Notes: generated from the sequence alone by a model not told the origin. Shown: positions 1 through 6,449, counted from the stretch's first letter. The stretch: DNA of 6,641 nt from Boseongicola sp. SB0675_bin_26 (GCA_009843725.1 VYCX01000014.1:1-6641), one strand, 5' to 3'. Program-made: numbers and translations.

Positions 1-921
1 TCCGAACTGTTCGTTGTTTCGCTGAATGCCGACGATGCGCCAATGTCGCGCGAGGCACTGGCAGTGTCAATGAAGTCTGCCGACGTGCTGGTGCCAACGC
101 TGACGGACCGGATCGATGCGCCATTGCTGGCCCAGGCCGGCGAGCGGCTGAAATTGATCGCGAATTTCGGGGCCGGCGTGGATCACATTGACGTCGCGAC
201 CGCGCGGCAGCGTGGAATCCATGTCTCGAATACGCCGGGCGTGGTCACTGAGGACACGGCCGACATGACCATGGCGCTGATCCTTGCCGTCACGCGTCGC
301 ATCCCGGAAGGGCTTTCCGTGATGCAGAAGGGCGATTGGCATGGCTGGGCACCGACCGCGTATCTTGGCGGGCGGCTTGCCGGCCGAAGGCTCGGAATCC
401 TTGGCATGGGCCGAATCGGCCAGGCCGTCGCGCGCCGTGCCGCGGCCTTTGGCATGCCGGTCGAATACCATAACAGGCGTCGCTTGCGGCAGGAGACGGA
501 GGCGGATCTGAATGCGGCCTATCGGGAGAGTCTCGACCAGCTGGTGAGCCGGGCGGACATCCTGTCGATCAACTGCCCTCACACGCCATCCACGTTCCAC
601 TTGATGAACGCGCGCCGGCTGAAGCTCATGAAACCTGACGCCGTCATCGTGAACACGTCGCGCGGCGAGGTCATCGACGAGAACGCGCTGACGCGGATGC
701 TGCGATCCGGCGAGATCGCCGGTGCGGGGCTGGACGTCTTCGAGCATCGGCACGAGATCAACCCGCGGCTTCGCGCACTCCCCAATGTCGTGCTTCTTCC
801 CCACATGGGTTCGGCGACGGTCGAGGGACGTGTCGAGATGGGCGAGGCGGTGATCGTCAACATCAAGACGTTTGCCGACGGTCATCGCCCACCTGACCTG
901 GTCGTGCCTGCAATGCTCTGA
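1..921 (+). CDS. gyaR: D-2-hydroxyacid dehydrogenase, glyoxylate reductase / D-glycerate dehydrogenase type (5' partial)
   Basis: Predicted cytosolic NAD(P)H-dependent reductase interconverting glyoxylate/hydroxypyruvate and glycolate/D-glycerate. The frame is open from base 1, so the N-terminus (roughly 20 residues, judged from the family's usual length near 325-330) lies off the left edge; the ATG at 43 is internal. Counting codons from base 1, the Rossmann dinucleotide motif is G135-M-G-R-I-G140, preceded by LGIL. The catalytic Arg is R221 in NTSRGEVIDE and the catalytic His is H268 in LLPHMGSAT. The segment after LDVF reads EHRHEINPRL, so the usual catalytic Glu of the DVFxxEP motif aligns with R250, with E252 two residues on. 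The sequence around the nucleotide fold and the C-terminus (FADGHRPPDLVVP) resembles alphaproteobacterial GyaR-type proteins. Family membership is certain; the exact substrate is inferred. The MFS gene follows 94 bases downstream on the same strand. Confidence 0.93.
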   Translation, partial: SELFVVSLNADDAPMSREALAVSMKSADVLVPTLTDRIDAPLLAQAGERLKLIANFGAGVDHIDVATARQRGIHVSNTPGVVTEDTADMTMALILAVTRRIPEGLSVMQKGDWHGWAPTAYLGGRLAGRRLGILGMGRIGQAVARRAAAFGMPVEYHNRRRLRQETEADLNAAYRESLDQLVSRADILSINCPHTPSTFHLMNARRLKLMKPDAVIVNTSRGEVIDENALTRMLRSGEIAGAGLDVFEHRHEINPRLRALPNVVLLPHMGSATVEGRVEMGEAVIVNIKTFADGHRPPDLVVPAML

Positions 922-1015
922 TGCGCTCCGCGCCGCAGCCGCTCGAGACTTGCCTTAGACCTCTGGCGGACGAGGGGTGGGGCGGCGGAAGCGAATTCGG
1001 AGTGCAGGTCTGCCG

Positions 1016-2224
1016 ATGAGCGGCGCGGCAAGGAACATTGCGCTCTACCCATGGTTCAAGTTCTTCCAGAACCTGCTTTTCTGGCAGGCGATCTGGTTCC
1101 TGTTCCTGCAATCCGAGCTCTCCGCAGCGCAGGCGATACTGTTCTACGCGATCTACGACGTCACGACGACTTTGCTGGAAGTGCCCTCGGGGTATTTCTC
1201 GGACCGGTGGGGCAGGCGGAGAACGTTGATCGGAAGCGCCTGCGCCGGGTTCCTGTCCTGTGCCCTCTTTGCGCTCGGTGAAGGATTCTGGGTCTTTGCG
1301 CTCGCGCAATTCGCGTTGGGCGCCCACATAGCGCTGGCTTCGGGAACGGACAGTTCCGTTCTTTACGAGTCGCTGGCGGAGGAGGGTCGGGCCGACGAGA
1401 TCGAGGGAGCGGAGATTCGCGCATGGCGTTACAGTTTCCTTGCCCTTGCTGTTTCCGCGGTTTTCGGAGGCCTCATGGCACTCTATGGCCTGCGCCTGCC
1501 ATTTGCTGCCAGCGCAGTGGCGTTCGGAGCGCTGGTCATGATCGCGATTCGGTTCTCCGAGCCAGAGCGCACCGGTGGCGTTCGTGGCGAGGCCGAGCGT
1601 TTCGAGGCGCTTCGCAGAGCCCTGTTCCATCCGGTTCTGGCATGGCTCCTTGTGCTTTCAGTACTGATCTACGGCTTCGGTCATCTGCCATTCGTGTTCG
1701 GGCAACCGTTCATTCTGGAAGTTCTGGGCGGCTCGGGCTTCATCTCCGAGGCTGCGGTTGTGAGCGGCGTCGTGACTACGCTCATGATGCTGGTGTCGGT
1801 TGCGGCGTCCTGGCTGGCTCCGGGCGCAAGGCGCTGGCTCGGATTGAAGAGCCTCCTGTTGCTGGCTTTCTGCATCCAGGTACTTCTCGTGGCCGGGCTG
1901 GCAATGTTCGGCAACGTGCCGGCAGTGCTTCTTCTTCTTTTGCGAAAGGTGCCCGACAGCTTGGCGCAGCCGTTCATTGCGGCACAAATTCAGCCCATTC
2001 TGGAGGACGAGATGCGCGCGACCTACATCTCGCTCAGGAATCTCGTGGCGCGGCTCATCTTTGCCGCGAGCCTGCTGATGGTGTCGGTGAACGCATCCGC
2101 GGTGGGCGCAATGTCGATCGAGGAGATTCAGGCAATTCTGGCCGTCTACGCGGCGTTCGGGGTGGTCTGCCTTGCAGGTTTGGCCATGACCGGTCGCAGC
2201 CTCTGGTCTGGCGGCCGCGACTGA
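1016..2224 (+). CDS. Major facilitator superfamily (MFS) transporter
   Basis: Inner-membrane secondary transporter of 402 residues, about the standard MFS length, rich in hydrophobic helices throughout. The loop between helices 2 and 3 carries the MFS signature GYFSDRWGRRR at residues 59-69, preceded by EVPSG. A second family-like segment, SGTDSSVLYESL (residues 109-120), lies near helix 4, followed by a charged stretch (AEEGRADEIEGAE) before helix 5. The central cytoplasmic loop is about residues 181-206 (SEPERTGGVRGEAERFEALRR). The ATG at 1016 is chosen because an AGG lies 7 bases upstream, with GGAG further off, and the protein then starts just before helix 1. An in-frame GTG at 977 would add 13 basic residues, but the purines before it are too close for normal spacing. 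Substrate cannot be told from sequence. It may be an efflux carrier, as many MFS proteins with this loop motif are; that is inference. Confidence 0.9.
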   Translation: MSGAARNIALYPWFKFFQNLLFWQAIWFLFLQSELSAAQAILFYAIYDVTTTLLEVPSGYFSDRWGRRRTLIGSACAGFLSCALFALGEGFWVFALAQFALGAHIALASGTDSSVLYESLAEEGRADEIEGAEIRAWRYSFLALAVSAVFGGLMALYGLRLPFAASAVAFGALVMIAIRFSEPERTGGVRGEAERFEALRRALFHPVLAWLLVLSVLIYGFGHLPFVFGQPFILEVLGGSGFISEAAVVSGVVTTLMMLVSVAASWLAPGARRWLGLKSLLLLAFCIQVLLVAGLAMFGNVPAVLLLLLRKVPDSLAQPFIAAQIQPILEDEMRATYISLRNLVARLIFAASLLMVSVNASAVGAMSIEEIQAILAVYAAFGVVCLAGLAMTGRSLWSGGRD

Positions 2225-2232
2225 GGCGGCCT

Positions 2233-2277
2233 CCGGTCACCGGCTGCATCATGCCGGGGAAGGATGCTGGCGACCGG
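2233..2277 (+). terminator. Imperfect hairpin after the MFS gene, possible transcript end
   Basis: CCGGTC (2233-2238) pairs with GACCGG (2272-2277). Inside this, after an A/C mismatch, CC pairs with GG and, past a small bulge, GCATC pairs with GATGC (2263-2267), leaving a loop of about a dozen bases. It begins 8 bases after the MFS stop codon. No T-run follows, so it is not a classical intrinsic terminator; it could mark a factor-dependent end or protect the 3' end. Confidence 0.35.
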
Positions 2278-2341
2278 CAACCGTTCAAGATCAGCGATTG
2301 ATCGCGCTGTGCGTGTGGACCTGAATTGCGGGTTTGAACGA

Positions 2342-2359
2342 CAATGCCAAGGCGCATTG
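2342..2359. repeat. Hairpin CAATGC-loop-GCATTG upstream of miaB
   Basis: Perfect 6-bp inverted repeat, CAATGC (2342-2347) and GCATTG (2354-2359), with a 6-base loop. Bases 2345-2351 (TGCCAAG), which overlap its left arm, are also perfectly complementary to CTTGGCA at 2405-2411, so the two pairings exclude each other. Function unknown; it could be an operator or leader structure, or chance. Confidence 0.35.
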
Positions 2360-2405
2360 CCCCTCGGAATCGAGCGTTGTCTGACGATGCAGGTTGCAAG
2401 GGTGC

Positions 2406-2434
2406 TTGGCAATGTGAGGCCAGCCCGCTAGGAC
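2406..2434 (+). promoter_or_regulatory. Candidate sigma-70-type promoter for miaB
   Basis: TTGGCA (2406-2411, 5 of 6 to TTGACA) is followed after exactly 17 bases by TAGGAC (2429-2434, only 3 of 6 to TATAAT). Transcription would start near 2441, giving a leader of about 20 bases that includes the ribosome binding site. The -35 element coincides with the right arm of the TGCCAAG/CTTGGCA dyad. Weak -10 match; a prediction only. Confidence 0.35.
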
Positions 2435-2446
2435 GCACGGGTCCGG

Positions 2447-2464
2447 AAGGGAGATCGCTCAGTG
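2447..2464 (+). promoter_or_regulatory. Ribosome binding site and GTG start of miaB
   Basis: AAGGGAG at 2447-2453 lies 8 bases before the GTG at 2462. This decides the start: the resulting N-terminus ([17 protein letters not shown]) places the first cluster Cys at residue 14, as expected for MiaB. Confidence 0.75.
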
Positions 2465-3775
2465 TCCGCACCAAGGAAGCTGTTCATCAAGTCATTTGGC
2501 TGCCAGATGAATGTCTATGACAGCGAACGCATGAGCGAGGCGTTGGCAGCCGAAGGATATGTTGCCGCAGAAAGCGCAGATGACGCGGACATGATACTTC
2601 TGAACACGTGCCATGTCCGGGAAAAGGCCACCGAAAAGATCTATTCCGAGCTTGGCCGGTTCCGTCCGCTCAAGGACGCAAGGCCCGACCTGAAGATCGG
2701 GGTAACGGGATGCGTGGCCCAGGCCGAGGGAGCCGAGATATTTGCGCGCCAGCCCATGGTCGACATGGTCGTTGGTCCCCAGAGCTATCACAGGCTTCCG
2801 GACTTGGAGCGGAAGATCCGAACTGGAGAAAGGGCTCTGGACACCGACTTTCCGCAGGAAGACAAGTTCGACCATCTTCCAAAGCGATCGGAAGCCGCGC
2901 GAGGGCCGACCGCGTTCCTGACCGTTCAGGAAGGCTGCGACAAGTTCTGCGCCTTCTGCGTCGTGCCTTACACGCGTGGCGCCGAATTCAGTCGTCCGGC
3001 CCGACGCGTCATGGCGGAAGCCCGCGATCTCGTTGCGCGGGGCGTACGCGAAATCACCCTCCTGGGGCAGAACGTTAACGCCTATCATGGGCACGAGGAC
3101 GGCTTGGCCGGACTGATCCGCGAACTGGCCGGGATCGACGAGCTGGCTCGCATTCGCTTCACGACGAGCCATCCATCAGACATGAGCGACTCCCTCATCG
3201 CTGCGTTCGGAGAGGTCGCGAAGCTGATGCCGTATCTGCATTTGCCCGTGCAATCGGGCTCGGACATGGTGCTCAGGGCAATGAACCGCAGACACACCGC
3301 AGACCAGTACAAGAGGATCATCGAACGCATTCGTGCGGCGCGACCGGACATTCTCCTGTCGGGCGATTTCATTGTCGGCTTTCCGGGCGAAACCGACGCG
3401 GATTTCGAGGATACGTTGGCGTTGGTGGAAGCGGTCGAGTACGGGCAGGCGTACAGCTTCAAGTATTCGCCACGTGCCGGCACGCCTGCCGCGGAACTCG
3501 AGGGTGTTGACGACGCCGTCAAGGACGAACGCCTGCAGCGGTTGCAGGCGGTTCTGAACCGCCAGCAGCGCGCCGCCCAAGAATCGATGGTCGGCCGCAC
3601 GGTCAGCGTCCTGTTCGAAAGGCCGGGCCGCCTTCCCGGGCAGGTCGTGGGCAAGTCGGAATACCTGCACGCGGTCCACGTGGCCGATCGCCAGGCCAGC
3701 GTCGGCGAGATCCGGCCGGTGCGGATCAATGCGTCGGGCAGCAACTCGCTTTCCGGCGAGGTTCCGCAAGGCTAG
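2462..3775 (+). CDS. miaB: tRNA-2-methylthio-N6-dimethylallyladenosine synthase MiaB
   Basis: Cytosolic radical-SAM methylthiotransferase that adds a methylthio group at C2 of i6A37 in tRNAs reading UNN codons, giving ms2i6A; it depends on the isopentenyl transfer made by MiaA. The 437-residue length is normal. The N-terminal UPF0004/MTTase domain supplies three cluster Cys: C14 (GCQMN), C50 (NTCHVR) and C84 (TGCVAQ). The radical-SAM core carries the CxxxCxxC motif at C159, C163 and C166 ([10 protein letters not shown]), followed by [16 protein letters not shown] and GFPGE are further family motifs, and [12 protein letters not shown] precedes the C-terminal TRAM domain (about residues 376-436). 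The DxER motif near residue 20 and the HVR motif favour MiaB over RimO or MtaB. Start is GTG with a good Shine-Dalgarno sequence. phoH lies 282 bases downstream on the same strand, the order usual in Alphaproteobacteria though with an unusually wide gap. Confidence 0.98.
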   Translation: MSAPRKLFIKSFGCQMNVYDSERMSEALAAEGYVAAESADDADMILLNTCHVREKATEKIYSELGRFRPLKDARPDLKIGVTGCVAQAEGAEIFARQPMVDMVVGPQSYHRLPDLERKIRTGERALDTDFPQEDKFDHLPKRSEAARGPTAFLTVQEGCDKFCAFCVVPYTRGAEFSRPARRVMAEARDLVARGVREITLLGQNVNAYHGHEDGLAGLIRELAGIDELARIRFTTSHPSDMSDSLIAAFGEVAKLMPYLHLPVQSGSDMVLRAMNRRHTADQYKRIIERIRAARPDILLSGDFIVGFPGETDADFEDTLALVEAVEYGQAYSFKYSPRAGTPAAELEGVDDAVKDERLQRLQAVLNRQQRAAQESMVGRTVSVLFERPGRLPGQVVGKSEYLHAVHVADRQASVGEIRPVRINASGSNSLSGEVPQG

Positions 3776-4057
3776 GCATTGCGATCTCGGTTGCATGACC
3801 GAATTCATCCCGGCAGGGACGGGCATGCGGGTTCGGGAGCCGTGGCTCCCCGGACTTTGCGTGTTCGGGTTCCGGTGCTCCGCTTCCAGGGTCATCTCGT
3901 TCGGTGCAGTTCGATGTGGAAAGGGCGCTGTCGCGGCACCGTCCACGGATCGTTCCGGAAATCCCGGGGACCGGGGATGACCTGGCCCCCTTGCGTTGCC
4001 GTCAAACCCTTGGCAGCATCAGGGCAATCAGGCCCTTCATGCCCGGAGTGACAGCAT
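3776..4057. other. Intergenic region between miaB and phoH with several hairpins
   Basis: No supported gene: the short frames crossing it have rare or absent starts and no recognisable content. Structures seen: TCGGT/ACCGA around a TGCATG loop (3786-3801), a strong GGGAGC/GCTCCC hairpin (3835-3850), a near-copy of that segment at 3863-3881, a GTGGA...TCCAC dyad (from about 3915 to 3945), and ATCCC/GGGAT near 3960-3980. No convincing promoter was found. The phoH ribosome binding site is at the right end. Confidence 0.65.
3831..3881 (+). repeat. Hairpin and imperfect direct repeat downstream of miaB
   Basis: GGGAGC (3835-3840) pairs perfectly with GCTCCC (3845-3850) around a CGTG loop, about 60 bases after the miaB stop. 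Only a TTT (3856-3858) follows, so it is at best a weak intrinsic terminator or an attenuating/3'-protecting hairpin. The 19 bases starting at 3831 (GTTCGGG...GGCTCC) recur 32 bases later at 3863-3881 with about 15 of 19 identities, suggesting a local duplication; the second copy does not form the same hairpin. Confidence 0.4.
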
Positions 4058-4060
4058 TTG
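4045..4060 (+). promoter_or_regulatory. Ribosome binding site and TTG start of phoH
   Basis: GGAGTGA (4045-4051) sits 6 bases before the TTG at 4058. An in-frame TGA at 4049-4051 closes the frame upstream, and the next in-frame ATG is far inside the N-terminal domain, so TTG is the only well-placed start. A rare start codon may limit translation. Confidence 0.65.
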
Positions 4061-5068
4061 ACCGTTCGTGCGCTGAACGACCCGAAGCCGCAAGATGAAG
4101 CTTTCAAGACGCAACTGGAGTTTCCCGACAACCGCCTGCTCATCGACCTGTTCGGAGAATTCAACCGCAATCTCGTGCAGGTCGAGGAGGCGCTCTCCGT
4201 ACAAGTCATGCATCAAGGCAACAGACTGACGGTCTTCGGCGAATGCGCGGATGTCGGCCGTGCGGTCGAAGTTCTTGAGGCACTTCACCGGCGGCTGGAG
4301 GCAGGGCGCGAGATCACGCCCGGCGACATCGACGCGGAAATTCGCATGGGCGAGGATATGGCCGTCGGCCCGTCTTCCGATCAGATGGAACTCTTTCCGC
4401 GCGGCAAGATCGAGATCAAGACGCGGAAGAAGCTGGTTGAGCCGAGGACCCGGGCGCAGAAGGCCTATGTCCGCTCCCTGTTCTTGAACGAGCTCGTGTT
4501 CGGCATCGGCCCGGCTGGCACCGGCAAGACGTATCTCGCCGTCGCCGTGGGCGTGAACTTGTTTGTCAACGGCCATGTCGACAGAATCGTTCTCAGCCGA
4601 CCTGCGGTCGAGGCCGGCGAGAGGCTGGGCTTCCTTCCGGGCGACATGAAGGACAAGGTCGATCCGTACATGCAGCCGCTTTACGATGCTCTCTACGACT
4701 TCCTGCCAGAAAAGCAGCTGACGAGATTGATCGAGGACAAGCGGATCGAGATCGCGCCACTCGCCTTCATGCGGGGGCGGACTCTTTCCAATGCATTCGT
4801 GGTGCTGGACGAGGCGCAGAACGCCACCACCATGCAGATGAAGATGTTCCTGACCCGTCTGGGTGAAGGCAGTCGAATGGCGATCACCGGCGACAGGACT
4901 CAAGCGGACCTGCCTCGCGGGATCGCTTCCGGTCTCATGGAGGCCGAAAGGCTTCTTGCTGACATCGACAGGATTGCATTCAGTCACTTCACTTCCAGGG
5001 ATGTCGTCCGTCATCCGCTGGTTGCCAGGATAATCGATGCCTATGGCGCTCGCAGCGAGCGTCCATGA
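4058..5068 (+). CDS. phoH: PhoH family ATPase (PhoH/YbeZ)
   Basis: Cytosolic P-loop NTPase of the PhoH/YbeZ family, historically called phosphate-starvation inducible. It is associated with RNA metabolism and with the endoribonuclease YbeY; its exact biochemical role remains poorly defined. The 336-residue length is typical. An N-terminal KH-like region (about residues 19-85, LEFPDNRLLIDLFGEFNRNL onward) is followed by a linker and the PhoH ATPase domain from about residue 125. Walker A is G151-P-A-G-T-G-K157-T158. The family segment SRPAVEAGERLGFLPGD follows at about residues 180-196, and Walker B is VVLDEAQN with D251 and E252. MAITGDRTQADLP is the sensor-like motif. Start is TTG. It probably shares a transcript with miaB despite the 282-base gap. 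Unusually, no ybeY follows; mbfA faces it on the other strand. Confidence 0.97.
   Translation: MTVRALNDPKPQDEAFKTQLEFPDNRLLIDLFGEFNRNLVQVEEALSVQVMHQGNRLTVFGECADVGRAVEVLEALHRRLEAGREITPGDIDAEIRMGEDMAVGPSSDQMELFPRGKIEIKTRKKLVEPRTRAQKAYVRSLFLNELVFGIGPAGTGKTYLAVAVGVNLFVNGHVDRIVLSRPAVEAGERLGFLPGDMKDKVDPYMQPLYDALYDFLPEKQLTRLIEDKRIEIAPLAFMRGRTLSNAFVVLDEAQNATTMQMKMFLTRLGEGSRMAITGDRTQADLPRGIASGLMEAERLLADIDRIAFSHFTSRDVVRHPLVARIIDAYGARSERP
5047..5061 (+). repeat. GC-rich hairpin at the 3' end of phoH
   Basis: CGCTCG (5047-5052) and CGAGCG (5056-5061) form a perfect 6-bp stem with a CAG loop, ending 4 bases before the phoH stop codon. No T-run follows. It could be a 3'-end stabilising or Rho-assisting structure, or just a consequence of the Ala-Arg-Ser-Glu-Arg codons. 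Confidence 0.35.
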
Positions 5069-5260
5069 AATTCGAGGAGTTGGGATGTGGGCGCGCTGGG
5101 TAGCCCAGGCTGACCGCTCGTCCCGCGTTGTCCTGGAAGACCACCACGTGTACATTGGATCTTTCCGCTGGCATCCACGCGGGATTCCCGGCCCGGCATT
5201 TTCCAGCCTGGGCGGCGCCGGCCCGTTCCGAGGCGGACCGACGTCTCGAATGGTCCGAGC
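5069..5260. other. Convergent intergenic region between phoH and mbfA
   Basis: This is the meeting point of rightward phoH and leftward mbfA. It has a 5-bp hairpin CTGGG-TAG-CCCAG (5096-5108) and a longer stem in which GGCC(C)GGC (5190-5197) pairs with GCCGGCC (5217-5223) with one bulged base. Either could help end transcription from both sides, but neither is followed by a T-run. An ATG overlaps the phoH stop (ATGA, 5065-5068), but its frame closes after 12 codons. A second ATG at 5085 is preceded by GAGGAG and is discussed as a finding. Nothing resembling ybeY is present. Confidence 0.6.
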
Positions 5261-6238
5261 CTATCCAGACCCGATCAGGATTCCGGCCGCCAGCACGAGC
5301 GTGCCGCCCAGAACCACCTGCAGCGTGGCCCGAAAGAACGGTGTCTCCATGAAGCGGCTCTGGATCCAGACGATTGCCCAAAGCTCGAAGAGCACCACGA
5401 TGAACGCGATCGTGGTCGCGGTCCAGAAATCCGGAATCAGGTACGGCAGCGCATGCCCCAGCCCGCCAATGGTGGTCATGACGCCTGAGGCCAGGCCGCG
5501 CTTGACAGGCGACCCGCGCCCGGAAATCCGCCCGTCATCCGATGCCGCCTCCGCGAATCCCATCGAGATCCCGGCACCCACGGATGCTGCGATTCCAATC
5601 AGGAACGTGCTCCATGTGTCGCCGGTGGCAAAGGCCGCGGCGAAGATCGGCGCCAGTGTCGACACCGATCCGTCCATGAGCCCGGCCAGGCCTGGCTGAA
5701 CCCATGTCAGCACGAATTGCCTGTGCGCGGCCCGGCTCTCGCTTTCCCGGGTTTCTTGGTCGAGATGAGTGCCGGACAGGTTCTGTGCCACGGATTCGTG
5801 TCCGGCCTCGATCGCCGCAAGGTCGCCCAGAAGCTTCCGGGTCTCGGCATCGCTGGCCCTTCCGGCCGCGGCTTCGTAGAACCGGGCAGCGGCGTGCTCC
5901 ATGGCGAGCGCTTCCTCGCGCATGCGGTCCAGCCCGAGATTCTCGACCAGCCACACTGGCGTGCGGGCGAAATAGCCCGAAACATGCTCGCGCCGAATGA
6001 ACGGGATCGTGTCGCCGAATCGCTTTCGGTGCAGGTCGATCAGGACGTTGCGATGGGCATCCTCCTCGACCGCCATTTCGTCAAACACGGCGGCGGAACC
6101 CGGGAACTCCTTCCGGAGCTTGCTCGCGTAGGTCCGGTAGATTCGGGCGTCGTCCTCCTCCGAGGAAATCGCAAGGGCGAGGATTTCCTGTTCTGACAGG
6201 TCGGAAAACTTGCGACGTCGATCCAGGCCAGGAATCAT
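5261..6238 (-). CDS. mbfA: MbfA-type membrane-bound ferritin / VIT1-CCC1 family iron transporter
   Basis: Predicted inner-membrane iron exporter of the erythrin-vacuolar iron transport type, protecting against excess iron and peroxide. The 325-residue length fits MbfA. The N-terminal ferritin-like domain (about residues 10-155) shows the di-iron ligand pattern: E27/E28 (SSEEDDARIY), E59 and H62 (EEDAH), E114 (AMEHAAARFY), and E144 and H147 (IEAGHE). A charged linker (TRESESR) leads to a VIT1-like domain (about 176-325) with the D189-G190-S-V-S-T motif (LMDGSVST), MGFAEAASDD at 226-235, and about five hydrophobic segments near 180-203, 207-230, 248-268, 272-292 and 302-323. No signal peptide, so the ferritin domain should be cytosolic. 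The ATG at 6238 has AGGAGAG just upstream (6249-6243). Relatives in Rhizobiales are repressed by Irr; no such operator is seen here. Confidence 0.93.
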   Translation of the reverse strand: MIPGLDRRRKFSDLSEQEILALAISSEEDDARIYRTYASKLRKEFPGSAAVFDEMAVEEDAHRNVLIDLHRKRFGDTIPFIRREHVSGYFARTPVWLVENLGLDRMREEALAMEHAAARFYEAAAGRASDAETRKLLGDLAAIEAGHESVAQNLSGTHLDQETRESESRAAHRQFVLTWVQPGLAGLMDGSVSTLAPIFAAAFATGDTWSTFLIGIAASVGAGISMGFAEAASDDGRISGRGSPVKRGLASGVMTTIGGLGHALPYLIPDFWTATTIAFIVVLFELWAIVWIQSRFMETPFFRATLQVVLGGTLVLAAGILIGSG

Positions 6239-6249
6239 TCAGCTCTCCT
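6236..6249 (-). promoter_or_regulatory. Ribosome binding site and ATG start of mbfA
   Basis: On the minus strand AGGAGAG (6249-6243) precedes the ATG (6238-6236), with 6 bases between AGGAG and the start. A near-ideal Shine-Dalgarno sequence that fixes the start. Confidence 0.8.
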
Positions 6250-6264
6250 GCGTAACGGTCCAAA

Positions 6265-6305
6265 ATTGCGGTCTGGGCCTCGAACCTGCAAGACCGGTCC
6301 GCAAT
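6265..6305 (-). repeat. Long inverted repeat upstream of mbfA, possible operator or leader hairpin
   Basis: ATTGCGG (6265-6271) and CCGCAAT (6299-6305) are perfectly complementary. Alternatively ATTGC/GCAAT continues into GGTCT (6270-6274) pairing with AGACC (6291-6295), with GGTCC (6296-6300) bulged, giving 10 pairs. It lies 27 to 67 bases upstream of the mbfA start. It could be a regulator site or a 5' leader structure; no known iron-regulator consensus matches. Confidence 0.4.
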
Positions 6306-6322
6306 CCGTGAACAGACATGCT

Positions 6323-6339
6323 CATTGGAAAGGCCAATG
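6323..6339. repeat. CATTGG-N5-CCAATG dyad between clpP and mbfA
   Basis: A perfect 6-bp inverted repeat (6323-6328 and 6334-6339) with a 5-base centre. It overlaps a short palindrome GGCCA-A-TGGCC (6332-6342). Its size and spacing suit a dimeric regulator site about 85-100 bases upstream of the mbfA start, but it could be chance. Confidence 0.3.
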
Positions 6340-6368
6340 GCCGGGGCGTCACGTTCGCCATGCAAGCA

Positions 6369-6389
6369 GTTCCGCGACAGCGCAGGAAC
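6369..6389 (-). repeat. Hairpin downstream of the clpP-family gene
   Basis: GTTCC-GCG (6369-6376) pairs with CGC-(A bulge)-GGAAC (6381-6389) around an ACAG loop, 8 pairs in all. It lies about 60 bases past the clpP stop in the direction of transcription. No T-run follows on the minus strand, so it may be a 3'-end structure rather than an intrinsic terminator. Confidence 0.35.
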
Positions 6390-6449
6390 CGGTCGAATTG
6401 TCGTCATGGTCGCGCTTCGGCCGACTGACGCGCGCGGACGGGCCCGGGC

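Larger units (their letters stand above)
2225..2461. other. Intergenic region between the MFS gene and miaB, rich in inverted repeats
   Basis: No coding sequence is supported here: the open frames on either strand run into the MFS gene or miaB, lack a credible start, and resemble nothing. The region holds an imperfect hairpin just after the MFS stop, a 6-bp hairpin at 2342-2359, a longer-range 7-bp dyad, a candidate sigma-70-like promoter and the miaB ribosome binding site, all listed separately. It is long for a gap before miaB and may be the place where miaB-phoH transcription starts. Confidence 0.7.

Noticed and set aside
977..1015. Upstream GTG start for the MFS protein
   Set aside because: The GAGG before it directly abuts the GTG, leaving no normal spacing, while the ATG at 1016 has AGG at suitable distance and gives a typical MFS N-terminus.
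2401..2472. Possible SRP (4.5S) RNA: GGTCCGGAAGG motif within GGTGC...GCACC ends
   Set aside because: The tetraloop-like GGTCCGGAAGG is present, but the conserved AGCAG on the 3' side of the SRP symmetric loop is missing and the outer helix does not extend. The motif coincides with the miaB ribosome binding site and the 3' end would lie inside miaB.
2146..2474. Minus-strand open frames over the MFS-miaB gap
   Set aside because: They run mostly antisense to the MFS gene or miaB, have arginine/proline/serine-rich shadow composition, and no recognisable domain.
3729..4209. Short open frames in the miaB-phoH gap on both strands
   Set aside because: They overlap miaB or phoH, start with weak codons without a ribosome site, and show no recognisable sequence.
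6081..6407. 108-codon minus-strand frame starting at 6407 ahead of mbfA
   Set aside because: It overlaps the start of mbfA out of frame by about 160 bases, has no clear ribosome site, and its sequence resembles no family.
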